From Paralithodes platypus (Eukaryota; Arthropoda; Malacostraca; Decapoda; Lithodidae): 64,000 nt of DNA. Made by a program: the position numbers and the translations under genes. The stretch is taken from contig CM064552.1 of the NCBI GenBank assembly GCA_032716605.1, positions 5,006,772 through 5,070,771 of the forward strand, written 5' to 3'. Under the pieces are notes generated by a model. That model searched no databases. It was not told the DNA's origin and saw only the letters and a list, made by a program, of their open reading frames with translations. Shown here in pieces: positions 33,959-46,954 of this stretch; position 1 is the stretch's first letter, and each line of letters starts with the position of its first letter.

Positions 33959-34157
33959 TACAGGTCTCCCTCGATTTACGATTGGGTTACGTTCCTTCAA
34001 ACCTGATCTTAAATCTAAAAATCATATAGCGAACCCTAAAACTAATGAGGTAAATGGGGATGCGTTCTGGGACCAGCCAAAACCCAAACCCAAACACCTA
34101 AAAACCTACAATAATATCATAAATCGGGGGGGCATCGGATAGTGAGGGAGGCCTGTA
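33959..34157. mobile_element. MITE, family M2
   Basis: TACAGGTCTCCCTCGATTTA to AGTGAGGGAGGCCTGTA, TA-bounded. Interior AGCCAAAACCCAAACCCAAA matches the 18189 copy. Confidence 0.85.
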
Positions 34158-34228
34158 CAGAATTTAGGTCCAAGTGGCAAGAAATCTATTCTGTACCAGT
34201 ATTGCCCAATGTTTAAAATGGGTATGGG

Positions 34229-34418
34229 TACAGGTCTCCCTCACCATCCGATGCCCCAATTTACGATATTATTATAGGTTATTAGGTGTTTGTGTTTTGG
34301 CTGGTCCGAGAATGCATCCCCATTTACCCCAATAATCTTAGGGTTCGCTATACAATTTTTCTACTCAAGATGGAGTTTTCAGGAACGTAACCCAATGGTA
34401 AATCGAGGGAGACCCGTA
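34229..34418. mobile_element. MITE, family M2, opposite orientation
   Basis: TACAGGTCTCCCTCACCATC to AAATCGAGGGAGACCCGTA; the interior is the reverse complement of the copy ending 72 bp upstream. The two form an inverted pair. Confidence 0.8.
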
Positions 34419-34975
34419 TATCTGAATGTAAAGGGAGGCAACAGACGCCAGTGGCACCAAAATGGCGGAGGTTGGCCGATCTCTGTTACTATAGGGTCTC
34501 TTGGCTGGACCATTATTATGTCATGTAGTGCTAGCAGGTGGTATTAGAAACTTTTAGAAATGGCTTATACGTCCATGTAGAAATGGTATATACGTACATG
34601 TAGAAATGGCATATACAGTACATACATGTAGAAATGGTATATACGTGCTAGTTATAGTAGAGGTACCGGTAGTATTTTATAGTAATATACAGGTACAGTC
34701 ATTTTTATAGAAAAAACCCAAAAATATATATACAGTATATAGCTGGAAATTCAACGTAGAAACTAGAAGCTTATTTCTCAAGAGTAAGGCATCATTGCCT
34801 TTGAAATGGCCCTAAGTGACTTGCTATGGACATAGATATACTCAATCCTTAGACAAAAAAAAATAGTCTAAATACTGTAATTCGGAAAATATAGTGTCCT
34901 TTGGATAACTATAAATGCTAGTAAATGATTGTAAATCTCACAACTAAAATGTATATTATTTGGTTGTATGGTGCT

Positions 34976-35290
34976 ACGTCTTGGGGGTTATTATGATAGT
35001 TTGTTTGATTACTATTGAGGATTTTGCTTGCCTTTGCCATTTTTAAGCAATGTATTATAGTGTGTTCCTTGGCTAACAAAAATGCGTTCCCAGACTTCCT
35101 TCTAAACTAAGAATAAACTAAGAAAAATGTCTTGGCCAATGGCCGATTTCTTTCAAGTTGAAGGCTTGCTATTACTTGCCCAGAATGGGGTAAAGTATCT
35201 TACTATTGCCATAATGGGGTGAAACATCTTAAAATCTCCAAACTAAGAGAGCAAAAAGGGGAGGTCCATGAAGATCTCCCTGGGACTAAA
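34976..35290. repeat. Diverged T2-related repeat
   Basis: TTGGGGGTTATTATGATAGT, GGCCAATGGCCGATTTCTTT, GAAGGCTTGCTATTACTTGC. A partial copy is at 39820-40010 (GGGGGTTATTATGATATTTT) and an inverted trace at 41330-41455. Confidence 0.5.
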
Positions 35291-35759
35291 TAGGGTCAAG
35301 GCAAGGTATAGGCCAAGAGGAAGTCTATGCATATAGTCCGAGAAAAGCATAAAGAAAACATTGCAGATTTAAAGGTACCAGTATATAAAAAGTAATTATT
35401 TTTTTAGCACTATACTTCATTAAGATATAAGTATAGTATGTGTTATTAATTATAGAAACTCAACAACTTAACTGAAATGCCTGCCAAACTCAGTAAAGAA
35501 AACGATAACAATAATCGCAACGTAGATACAGTACTAGCCAAAACGAGATAACTAAATATAATGCCATAGAATTAATCAGTGGATTATAATGATTACAATA
35601 AAGAAACCCAATAATAAACTGTGGGTTACTTTGAAAACACTGGGGTTATCTATGAAGCTTACTGTATGCATGACAGAAACCCCATGGGAGTTCTTTTGAG
35701 GAACTCAGTGGTCTGGTTAAACTAATAATATGGACAAAAAAAATGCATGACCCAAGTCC

Positions 35760-36190
35760 ATAATAGGATAGTAGTTGATGTACCGTAGTGTTCTCCACAA
35801 TGCCTTAGTGCGAGTTATCTCTCTACCGCTACTGAGTGTACCTATAAACAAAATATAATTATTGCCAAGCCTTTGATAGGATGGCAGTTGGTAGAAACAC
35901 AATTTCTTAGTGACAAATGTACGACTTATCTCTCGGCCGCTATCGAATGTATCTACAAACAAAATATGATCTTGGCGAAGATTTTGATAGGATGGTAGTT
36001 GGTAGAAAAACAATTTCTTGATGCCTATGTGCGTTTTATCTCTCGACTGCTACCAAGTGTAGGCTACCTATAAAAAAATATAGTCCTGGCCAAGCCTTTG
36101 ATAGGATGGTAGTTGGTGTCCCGTAGTGTTCTTCACACCTCCTTAGCATCAGTGTATGACCTATCTCTCTACCGCTACCGAGTCTACCGG
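35760..36190. repeat. Tandem repeat, about 112-bp unit, four copies
   Basis: GATAGGATGGTAGTTGGT or close variants start at about 35763, 35875, 35986 and 36100, each followed by a TATCTCTC(T/G)(A/G)CCGCTA-type block about 60 nt later. Open frames across it reflect the repeat, not a gene. Confidence 0.85.
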
Positions 36191-36397
36191 CCGCTACATT
36201 TAAGATCCGCTAGCACAGTGTGGAGGAAGGCGTGTCAAGAGTACGGACGACACCACAGGCAAGTAAACAGAGACTCGGCTGTGGTGGTGGTGGTGTGGCT
36301 GGCGTAGAATGCAACTACTGAAACTCCTGGCACAACAGTACTCTTATGGGTGGCAGATAACAATTATTCCGACCCCCCCCCCCCAAAAAAAAAAAAA

Positions 36398-36566
36398 AAG
36401 TATGTTTGTATGTATGTATGTATGTATGTATGTATATATGTATATACTCGGGCACATACCCCATAGCTGGGGGTGGCTGACTCGAGACACAGCCCGAACA
36501 GAAACAACATTTAAAGTTCTAATTCTTAGGGTCCGGAACCACTTTCACGTTCTCTCGCCCCTTTCA

Positions 36567-36627
<61 letters not shown>

Positions 36628-36655
36628 TGTCTCGCCGAGTAGGAGAATTTTACAA
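36398..36655 (-). repeat. S1 copy with (TATG)n tail, split by (ATT)n
   Basis: (TATG)n at 36405-36435, then GGGCACATACCCCATAGCTG and AGAAACAACATTTAAAGTTC. The head CCTTTC...TGTCTCG is interrupted by about 20 ATT units (36568-36628) where other copies have TCTC. Confidence 0.85.
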
Positions 36656-37017
36656 TATACTGTAGATAAATAAAAATAATACTAATAATAATAAAAGAAA
36701 AAAGGTCCCACTCCTTTTCCATTCATATTTAAGCCATTTTAGTATTACAACATTGGCTATGGCAGAGGTATGACGTCATAGTATGGGTGGAGTTAGGCAG
36801 CACTATACTGTGCAATGGATGGTTGGTAGGTGCCCCTGTTCTTAGAAGTCTGACCACCCAATACAGTCAGTAGCCAAACCCTTTTTCCCTTAAAGGGGTA
36901 GGGAGGATCAGCCTGAACTGGGCCCTTTACAGGCATACGGCCCAGCTCTGAGGCTTGCTGATCCATAAGTGGGAGTTCATTCTGGAGGTGGAACTCCCAG
37001 GCCCAACCTCCAGGGGC

Positions 37018-37340
37018 CCAATAGAGAACTGTGTAAATCTATTCCTAAATGTCTGACCACCAAATAGAGAACTGAGTAAATCTGTTCCTAAATGTCTGAC
37101 CACCCAATAGAGAACTGAGTAAATCTATTCCTAAATGTCTGACCACCCAATAGAGAACTGAGTAAATCTATTCCTAAATGTCTGACTACCCAATAGAGAA
37201 CTGTATCCTGTAAATCTCTTCCTAAATGTCTGACCACCCACTAAAGAACTATAAATCTGTTCCTAAATGTCTGACCACCCACTAGAGAACTATAAATCTC
37301 TTCCTAAATGTCTGACCACCCAATAGAGAACTGTGTACAG
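37018..37340. repeat. 43-bp minisatellite, about seven units
   Basis: AATAGAGAACTGAGTAAATC plus TATTCCTAAATGTCTGACCA repeated. Some units carry CTAAAGAACTATAAATC variants. Confidence 0.95.
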
Positions 37341-38814
37341 GAGACCAAACTGATCCGTGGGAAAAGCTTAGATGGCTGTCGCTTCCCAGAATAACACCTG
37401 CATGAGTGTCCGGATAATAGAGTGGCGTAGTAGTTAGCATTAATCACAACTAACTGTAATAAATACTCTGGGATACGATCAAGTTTCTAAGCTTTTTGTG
37501 GCCCACTAATGCATTCTGTCCACGGCTCACCAACGCAGCCAAGAGTCTGTGTTTACCGCTTACCACATTATGTGACTGTGCTCTCGCTAGATTATTTTGT
37601 TAGAATACTTAGACCACATTAATTATAACAAGGAAATTTCTACAAAATCTTAATATCTGCGTCCCGTGGATTAATGACTGTTCAATGATTACTGGGAAAT
37701 GTCCAAAACATATTCATATGTATGTCAGGGAAGTATCATCTACAGTAGTCCATTACAAAAAAAAATAAAAAAAATAGAGGGGCACTCAGTAGAGCGCAAA
37801 CCTCCGCTTACTCTAGTTTTGTCACAAAATAAACTTGAATGCACAACAATGACACCTGTGTGACATACGATATGGATCGCCTTCTAAATTGAATTGATTC
37901 TTCCTTGGTGCATATCCTATCTGCCCACCAAATTTTGTGAAAATTGGTTAATAACGTATGGATCGCCTCCTAACTTGAATCCCTTCTTCCTTGGTGCATA
38001 TCCTATTTGCCCACCCAATTTCGTGAAAATCGGTTCATAACCTTGCGAGATATCTTGTTTACAGAAAAACAGACAGATAAACAAAATAACGGGGAGGGGA
38101 GGGGAAATATAACTTCCATCCAACAGAGGTAACAATCCAAAACATCATAGGTGTCAGAAACGTATCAATTATTAAATTCACTCACGAGACAAAACACTTA
38201 TTATGTAGGACTGTTGAAACAGAAGATTTTAACCCGTACAATCCCAGCGACGGCAGAGCCGCCAGTAGATAAATCACTCCCTAGTCCCAGCGACGGCTGC
38301 AAGCCGTCCGTAATATACGATTCTTGTAACTGCCAGTATCAGGCAGTGCCTGGTACCACGACGTTAGAGCTCTGCTCTAAGACCTTGGCAACACCTCTCA
38401 GCTTATATCCAAGCCCCCACAGGCTAGGAGAGGCAGTATTCCTCCATCTTTTGAGGTGGGAGGTTGTTATATCTTGCCTCTAAAGCCATTTTGGCCACAT
38501 TGCTTGGTACTGGGGGGTACATTTATGGTAGTATCCTATGGTACAGTAGGGGTTAATAGATAATTTTATTCTGTATTTCAACCATTCAGACATCGGCTCT
38601 AGCCAATGAATTTAATATTTGGTGGTTAAAGAAGTGTGAAGACCGACTGACTGATGGTGCTATAGTAGGCCACTCGTCATCACCACAGCTTCCTATAGAT
38701 GGTGCACAATTATATAAATGGGAAAGCACTCATTCATACAAAAGCTTGCCTCAAGACTATAAACTCGTACTGCAGCAGACTTAGTTTAGTTTTGGGAGAT
38801 GCCAATACATTACT

Positions 38815-38945
38815 AGACTTTACAAGGGGAGGAGGATTCCTAGCCTCCTGCCCCCTGAAGGAAAAAGTAGGATAGTCAAAGAGACAAACACAAATGGCTA
38901 AGGTTGGGTAGAGGATGCCAAACCTCACTCTGGATAGGACCAGCC
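38815..38945 (-). repeat. S1 head fragment, minus strand
   Basis: TTTACAAGGGGAGGAGGATT to ATGCCAAACCTCACTCTGGA is the reverse complement of 3298-3412. Confidence 0.75.
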
Positions 38946-40082
38946 CTCACCCATAATACAATAAAGAAAAGACAAAATCCACCTCCGATATTTCGTTACA
39001 TGGGGGTTTATGACATATAAAGGAGGATGAAACAAATAAATAAATACATTACAATTACAAGGAAACTTACCTCTTCCATTTCTGCACCACCCAAGGGGCT
39101 ATGTGGAGCTATTCCTGAAATGACACAAATCAGAGAGTTACATAGAGTTAAAGAGATACACAGACTGCACAGACCTTGTGATCCCTACTAGGCAGTCTGG
39201 ATTCAAATCTAAACTAGTAAGTGCCACTAATTGAAAGACAAGGACAGCACAGAAGAAGGCTTCCTCCTATTCCCACCAACCCTCTGTAAACTCTGAAACT
39301 CACTCCCTCAATCTGTCTTTCCCTCATCCTATGACTTACACTGCTTCAAGCTTCGTTAGACATTTTTACTCTAACGCAACTTGAAGTTGGCTCATTATCA
39401 TTCTTTTAATTTATCTTATGGGAGAACACTTGTAACAGGCAACTTTGCCTTTTGTCTTCTTCATACACATAGGAAAAAAAATGTGGTTCGGCATGAAATT
39501 TAGATAGTTGGTAAACAAATCCCTCCCAGCAAAAGGAGAGGGTTGGACAGTGAGACAAAACTAACCCCTTGATTCTATGGTCCTTGAAAGCTCAATGAAA
39601 GTAATTTAAAGGTAACTGACATACTATAGTCATCACAGGCTTGGAGACAGCCTAGACAATTATTCGTAATTTTCATGATAGCATATCGCACAACATAAAG
39701 ACAAACGAACTATATATATATATATATAAATACAGTATAAACAAAATAAACAAGCCAGCAATGATAACAGCCTGAATTTGAAGAGCAGAAGCCTTCACCT
39801 TAACACTATCTGGTCTGATGTCTCGGGGGTTATTATGATATTTTGTTTAATTGTTATAAAGGATTTTGCTTGTTTTTGCCATTTTCGAGCAATGCATTTT
39901 AGTTTGTCCTCTAAGCTAACAAAAATGCCCATCAGACCTCTTTCAAGCTAAATTTGAGACCTACTGACTGGCCTAGATCCTGGGCACCCATGATCGACAG
40001 CTTTAAATATTCCTGGAGTGAATTTAGTGGAGCCATCAAACCATCAGATTTTCTAGTCAAGCAGGCAATAGAATAATCAAAT

Positions 40083-40215
40083 GTATTAATCTCACTCCCA
40101 ACACCAAACACCTCTCAATAAAATTTATGAAAGCATATGATCCACCCGGGATTTGAACCTGGGTTACCACATACAGATCTTAAACACTCAAACCATTACA
40201 CCATCAAGACAGTTA
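40083..40215 (-). repeat. tRNA-derived SINE, minus strand (copy 2)
   Basis: CCCAACACCAAACACCTCTC, GGGATTTGAACCTGGGTTAC and ATTACACCATCAAGAC, as at 2178-2320. Confidence 0.75.
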
Positions 40216-40324
40216 AAATACATAAATTGCTAAAAAAACAAAAAACAAAAACAAAAACACATAAACAGAACAAAACCCAGCTGGCTTTCCCCTATGATAA
40301 GCTGCCAAAGGGATCGCACAGGTC

Positions 40325-40535
40325 TACTCTCTAGGTTGTGTAGAAGTGAACCCCACCAACATATCTAGGTTGTGTAGAAGTGAACCCCACCAACATATCT
40401 AGGTTGTGTAGAAGTGAACCCCACCAACATATCTAGGTTGTGTAGAAGTGAACCCCACCAACATATCTAGGTTGTGTAGAAGTGAACCCCACCAACATAT
40501 CTAGGTTGTGTAGAAGTGAACCCCACCAAAATTTC
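40325..40535. repeat. 34-bp minisatellite, six near-identical units
   Basis: TCTAGGTTGTGTAGAAGTGA plus ACCCCACCAACATA. Near-identity between units implies recent expansion. Confidence 0.97.
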
Positions 40536-40539
40536 TCGC

Positions 40540-42564
40540 TGACCTCCTGAAGTGAACCAGTTGTCCTAAACCCTGGCCCAAGAAACCAATGTCCCACTGT
40601 GAGCTGAATCCATCACACTAATCCACTCAAGGTGTTGCCAGTCACAAGGTGGGACTTCCTGGTTATTAACAACTGTAAAATGAGTGTGACCTAGTCACTC
40701 CTGTGTCAGGAAATTACTCCTGATATAGAAACTGAGGTAAAGTGGCAGTCATTCAGTTATCAAGATAAATATTTATAACCGCAGAACTCCTCACCATGAT
40801 TGATTCATCAATGGGAACAATGAAGGTGCATTATAAGCAGTCTCTTTAGATTGTGAGAGAGACACAGCTCACAACGAAGCCCAATGGCAGAAAATAACTA
40901 AAATATGTAGACCTGTCTTCAGGGTGAAGTTGTGGCCACTCTCTCAAATTGCCTAGGAGTTTTCTGACATAAACTTCCAGGAGGACAATTATTCCTCTGT
41001 GGAGTAAGTGAAAAATGGCTAATAAATTCCACAGATTTTCCACTTCCTAGGCGATGTGGGTAACTGGTCGGTTGAATTAATGTGCGCTATGAGTAGTCAG
41101 TAATATATATATATATATAATTTGTTATTTTTTTATACTAATGGTCAATTATATATATACTGTACAATCTTTACTTTAGATACGGAAGTTTAAGTCGGAT
41201 TTTTTTATTTATCAGTTAATGTTTTTGCGATATGACCTGACCGAGACAGGTCATAAATAACATAACCTTAAATAGCTTTGTTAACAATTGCAACTGTTGG
41301 GAGCAGTTACTAGTTTGATGGAAGTCTTGGAAGGCGTTTTTGTTATTCTTGGGGACAAACTAACAACAGTACAATGCTCGAAAATGGGAAAAGCAAGCAA
41401 AATCATCAATACTAATTTAATGAAATATCATATATACCCATAAGACGTCGGACCAGATAGTGTTACTATCATTAGATAACTTAACTAATCATAGGAAGAA
41501 CCTCAAACATTAAACAAAAGGAAAAACCCCAAAATAATACTATCCCGGAACAACCCTTTGACACCTGTAGATCCTTTCTAAGCCGAATAAAATGGTTTAA
41601 ACAGCCAGAATACAATACAAAGGCTTCATTGTACTGAAAGCAGTAACACAAATCTCTAGCTAGATATAAATGTGGGTTCGAATCCCGTTGACTGCTTAAC
41701 CTGTCTACAACTGTACCAGAATAGAAATGATCACATTACCCATAACTTTGTTTGACTGATGGCTAACATGCTAAATGACAGACATGTATACTGACGTCTG
41801 TTGGCTACTACTTATTTCAGCTAATGGTTATTTTTTCAGTTATACTATCAATTATTTAACTTTCTACTAATGATCTATATAATTATAATGTTGGATTAAA
41901 CTCTATATATATACGATATGGTCTACCCCTAATTATATATTCCATAATTTTCAAAGCATCTTAGCAAAAACAACTTAATATTTAGATTGAGACGTGTAAC
42001 TTAAGTTGGTGTACTTTTAAGGATTCGTATTTTAAGCAGCCTACCTCAAACGTATCAACATTTATTTCACCATCATTTTCTATCATGAAAGCATTGTGTC
42101 CTATTATTATATTTTTCTATCTATTTAGAAGGAATTGTAGCTATTAACCAAACAATACTGCATTCTGCAAAATTCTATTGGTATTCTATAATAAAGTAAG
42201 TATTTTCCTATTTAGCATCCATGCATATTGATAAGTTTGGATTATATAAAACCTGATAAGTCTGCCAATCAACCACTCCTTAGCATGAATATAATAATAA
42301 GTCCCCAGGGCTAGATTATGTACAGTCACACATAACAATTCGTGGCCCTCACCTATTTCTAATTATGGTAGTATGTCTCTAAAATTGATTATATGGATAT
42401 AATTTTCTATACCATAACTACAAAACTATATATACTATTTATTGAAAAGCAAGCTCCATCCAAAAATCAATCCAGAGGGTTATAATTGCATACAGAAAAA
42501 CACAGAGGGTCCACGAATTTATATAAGTGACTGTACCGCACCACTGATCCATGTGTTCCCTCAG
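40540..42564. other. AT-rich non-coding stretch before the giant exon
   Basis: No acceptable upstream exon is seen. It holds a (TA)n at 41104-41119, a half T1-like element at 41560-41650 (TCTAAGCCGAATAAAATGGT) and the giant exon's acceptor region. Confidence 0.5.
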
Positions 42565-45500
42565 GGTGGCGAGCATCCCGGTGGTCTGGGGGTGAGGACG
42601 GTGGTGAGAGCGATACCTCAGAAGCGTCGGCGCGTTCACTTGGCCGGCGATACCAGTATTCTCGGGGGCCTTCCAGAGAGCTCCACAACATACCGGACGA
42701 GGAGCTGGGGGGGTCTCGAGGGATGTACCCGGGCAGTGGGATGTCCCTGCCTCGACCCTACACAGCTGGCAGCGGTGGAGGTCTGAACCGCGGGCCACAA
42801 CAGCACGACTCAGCAGACAGGATAGCAGCAATGTACGGCACCCTTAGAGGGCCGATGCGTCGCCCCCACTCTACAGTGGCGGGCCAGCCGGGGGAATGTA
42901 TTGGGAGGGATGGTGGGCTTTGTGAGCAGCGTGCACAACAACGCGCTGCTGCATCACAATATAACGACGTCAACACAGACCAACAGGCGTCGACACACTC
43001 CCCCGGCACACAGCAGCAGGCAGAGGACACAGAGGCGCTAAAGCAGAGTGTCCAAGAGCAGCTGCAGCAACTGGTGAGGGAACTGGAGGCTGGTGATGAC
43101 TCCCTGCCTCCTCTCACGGCACCTCAACCAACACACACTCAAGCTTCACACATGCAAAAGGCTAACAAGCCTCTCTATGCCTCAAATCCTGCACTACATT
43201 TATCCTGTACCGATTCCCAGAGCGCCTCTAAATCTCAATCGAGTGATACAAAAGGGACACAAAAGTCAACAGGAAACAATACACCTGCGATCCGAGAAGA
43301 CTTGACTGCAAATAATCGCAAGAACAGAGCATCCTTTTCTGCGTTCCCCTCAAGCGAAGGGGTTACACATAAATCACTGTTGGACATCAGCAAGGATGGT
43401 ACCAGCAGTGACAGCAGCGGCAGCACACGGAGAAATTTATCCTCTCGAGAGGACTGGTTGCGTCCCGGGGGTACCGTTCGCAATGCTGACAATTCAGCTC
43501 TAGATGCCTACAGACGATCCCTGGGTAGAGGCAGTGGCTTAGACTTACTCAGGTACCAGAGGGGTAAGAGTGAGGACCTCAGGAATGCTCTAGATACTAT
43601 TTCTAACATAGATTCACAAAAAACAATGAGTGTTCTGTCACTTTCAGGTGATAACACAAACGATTTAACTGACTCTAATTTAAATGTTAAAGATTCTCAA
43701 CGATTAGGAAACAGTGCGCAGAATTTAACAGGAATAAATGATAACAAAAATAGTAATACGTACGAAAATATTAATGCTAATGGTAATGTGGAGTCTTTCT
43801 CAACTGGCAACTTGAACAACTTAATAAACAACAACACGGTGCCAAGGACCACGACGACAACAACCACCTCAATAAATAACGGAGGCATTACAACCAGCCG
43901 ATCAAGTAGTGGTATACCCGTGAAGAACAACAGTAGCAACATTGGCAGTAAAGGCTCACGTAGCAGCTACTGTGGAAACAATATCAACAATAACATCACC
44001 TCCAACACCACAACTTCCAGCAAGCCTGATCTCCTGCAGTCAAAGTTGTATCGAAAGAGCAACTCCAAGGAGCTGACGCCAAGTATTGAAGCTGCTAGCG
44101 AGAAACTTGGTCAATTAAATTCCGGAACGTTGAAACGAATATCCCCCTTTGAAGCTTACAGACGCACCAAGTCCCGAGAGCTGCCGCTAGAACATACAAA
44201 CAACAGAGACAGTTCAACAGCCAGACTCAAGTCCCCACCACCGGCCGCACCACCTTCAGCTCCTCAAGGTGGCTTCGAACGTGCAAAATCTCCATTAGAA
44301 AGATCGAAAACTACAATAGAAAAGAAATTTGAGAAAGCTAAGTCACCTGAAAAAACAGGTTCGTCTGAGGTGTTGGCTGGTTCTGTACGCTGCCAGTCTC
44401 AAAGTGTTGTCCGGTCATTAAGTTCTGTTGGGAGTTCAACTGGGGACAAAGCTAGGAGTGAGAAGATAGGAAACAATATAGCTAAAACCAAAGAGGAAAA
44501 GGCAAAAGAAAACACAGCTAAGGTGGAAACGATAAAAGAATCTAAAGTACCAGTACCTGGGACTGAAAAAGATAGAGCAAGAATTGAAGAGAAGGAGGTG
44601 GAGATTGAAAAGGAAAAGAATAAGGTAAAGAAAACTGCCTCCTGTGACCCTGAAAAACCTAAATCCATGTACAAATTACTGGCCTCGCGCTTCAACCGTT
44701 CTGGGTCTAACGTCTCAGACACCAGCCGAAGTGGGGTAACCGACAAACAGAAGCAAGACGACGATGAGGGCACAGAAAAGGATGACAAGTTCCGTCTCAA
44801 GCGACCCTCTCGCTTCCTCAAACACAGAACGGAGAAGAGCTCATCCAAGTCTAGTCTTTGTGATGTGGAGAACAATCAAGATGACTCGGATCGCACTGAC
44901 CGAAAGCCTTCTAAGAAACTAACGGACGCACTGAATAAGTTCCTAGGTCGCAAGGATTCAAAGGAAGATCACAAGGGATCCACGAGTAGCTTGTCAAAGT
45001 CCGCTGCCTCATTCAAATCTTCCCCACCAGACGATGATCTGCCTAAGAAGCCTCCAAGATTCAAGACCAAGAAGTTTTCAAAGAGCCAGGAAAATTTGGC
45101 TCTGAGTCGCAATGAAGATATTGATGAAGTAAGTACTAATGGTGATGGGGAAGGAGTTGTTACTAGTCCAACACACAACACCAACACCACTGTATCCACA
45201 ACCACCTGCCCCACCCCCACTGTTGCTACTACCACAACCACCGCAGGTCCACAACAACCCAACTACACCTTGGAATCAGTTACTAAGAGCATATGCAACC
45301 ACCTATCACAGTTAGAAAGTGACATCACATCAAGGATAGGCAACATGAGTGCTACAGAAGCAGATGGCAGCGGAGGGTGTCGGGTGGTACCAGCTGTCAG
45401 TACTGTCTGCTCCATCAACACATATGGACTATCACCAGCTCTGGCTAGCCGCAGAAACGGAAGGCCAACCAATCTTGACGTTGCCGCAGCCAGTATAGAC

Positions 45501-46924
45501 GGTAATGGAAATCCGACAAAGGCTCCAACACCTCACAAAGCAACTGACCCACCAAGTAAACCTGCAGTAACCAAGACAATAACTTCTACCAACACACCCA
45601 AGCCTGCTATAGCCATGAACAGTATCAGTCCAGTGGAGGCAAAACGTACTTCAATTCTCAACACCACAACAAACAATGGAGCCACCAACACAATAGTTCG
45701 TAAGCCTTCGGGAATTACAAACAAACTTGGACTGGGCTATAACAATAATATGGAGAGTGAAGGAGAAATTAAAGTTGCCAAAATTAAACGGCTGTCGAGC
45801 ACAGAGGACCGACCAGGAAGTGAGGCCGAATGTGATACAGAAAGTGAGGATATGCGGGGCATGAGTGAAGGAGAGGACGAGAGTGTAATGGACCGCATCA
45901 CTCGTAAAAGTTATTATTCCAAGTTCCAAAACAAAAAGAAACCAAAGTTACGTCGGGCCAACACCCGAGAAGACATGGAACAGCAGTTAGCAGCAGCCAA
46001 AGCTAGATTAATGAAGGAAGATACGGAGAGAGCACTACGGGAATCATTCAGTCCTGGCAGATATCCATCCTCTCCAGTCACTTCTCCTCGTACTTCCCTT
46101 ACTACCCCTCCTGTTTGGGATCCCACTCGTCGACCCTCCCGTAAGTCCCTGCCTCCCGATGACCCCTCTGCATTGGGTCTTTTCTCCATGGGTAGTCGCC
46201 GTGGTACCTCATTGCAGCCTGACCACCTACATGGTCTGCCTTTTGATGCCACATTGTTGGGGTCCCATCGGCTACCCTCTCTACCTCCTGAAGAACACTA
46301 CCATAGCCGAGCCCCTTCTCTACCACACGACCACTACCGCAGGGTTACGTCACCACCCAGAGAACCACTATCATACAGTCGACGATCAGCCTCTCTAGTG
46401 AGGGAAGAGCTGCCCTCATCACCGGTCAGTCTGAGTGCCGGGACTCCAAGTTCCAGCGGTAAGGGTGATGGTCAGGTCCAGGAGGTCATGGCTGCTGCAG
46501 CTGTTGCTGGTGCACTGGCTGGTGAGGCAGCTGCAGGAGGGGTCACAGAGCCTGGGAGCAGCAGGTCACGGGAGCCATCAGTTAGCTGCTTGCGCAGTCC
46601 CGAGCCAACGTCCCCAGAAGACACCCGTACCCTGGCCCGGGAGGAGCTGTCCCGCCGCCTTACCCATCTGACTCGCATCTCGGGCACCAGCGGGCTGGCC
46701 CGGGGTAACCCGGCTGCGGTGCGAGGAAAAGAGGTAGAGCAACGACCTTACCGGCGGACACAGACAACAGGACGACTGGCGGGTGAGGTGGGACCCAGCA
46801 GCGGGGTGCCAGTATATCGTCGCACTAACACCATGGACCTGCCCCCAGCTGATGCCAGAGCTCGACCGGGTAGTGAGTACCGTCGCAACCTCAACCTCCA
46901 CCCCGGCACTCGCTGCTCTCCAAG
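42565..46924 (+). CDS. Giant coding exon of the long form (about 1453 codons), disordered Ser/Arg/Pro-rich protein
   Basis: The acceptor CATGTGTTCCCTCAG|GGTGGC and donor CTCCAAG|GTGGGT bound an uninterrupted 4.36-kb frame. It enters in phase 1 (fits exon G) and leaves in phase 2. Order of features: a Gly/Ser/Arg start (SGGEDGGESDTSEAS, ELHNIPDEELGGSRG); a Gln-rich stretch near 43020-43090; an Asn/Thr/Ser-rich region (about 43640-44030); KSP motifs (RLKSPPP, RAKSPLER, KAKSPEKTG; 44225-44365); a Lys/Glu segment ARIEEKEVEIEKEKNKVKK (44578-44634) that may coil; basic blocks with LLASRFNRSGSN and RPSRFLKHRTEK (44670-44850); a Thr-rich stretch; MDRITRKSYYSKFQNKKKPK (about 45889-45950); an Ala/Arg helix-like EQQLAAAKARLMKEDTERAL; and many R-x-x-S/T sites (RRANT, RRPSRKSLPP, RRSASLV, RRTQT, RRTNT). 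No catalytic or membrane segment is seen. Antisense open frames here are composition shadows. Confidence 0.93.
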
Positions 46925-46954
46925 GTGGGTTCCTTCAATACCACGCTAGCACCG

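Noticed and set aside
34430..34520. AAAATGGCGGAGG as a YY1-type promoter site
   Set aside because: The same phrase with its flank (GGTTGGCC and TACTATAGGGTCT-type words) recurs at 11930-11980, so it belongs to a dispersed repeat.
35717..36307. Open frames of about 60-100 codons at 36 kb
   Set aside because: They run through a 112-bp tandem repeat; the reading follows the repeat and there are no splice signals with matching phase.
40325..40535. CRISPR-like array
   Set aside because: The 34-bp units are directly tandem with no unique spacers and the genome is eukaryotic.
42758..46901. Many antisense and alternate-frame open frames over the giant exon
   Set aside because: They are shadows of the + frame, which alone is continuous over 1453 codons and joins in phase to exons on both sides.
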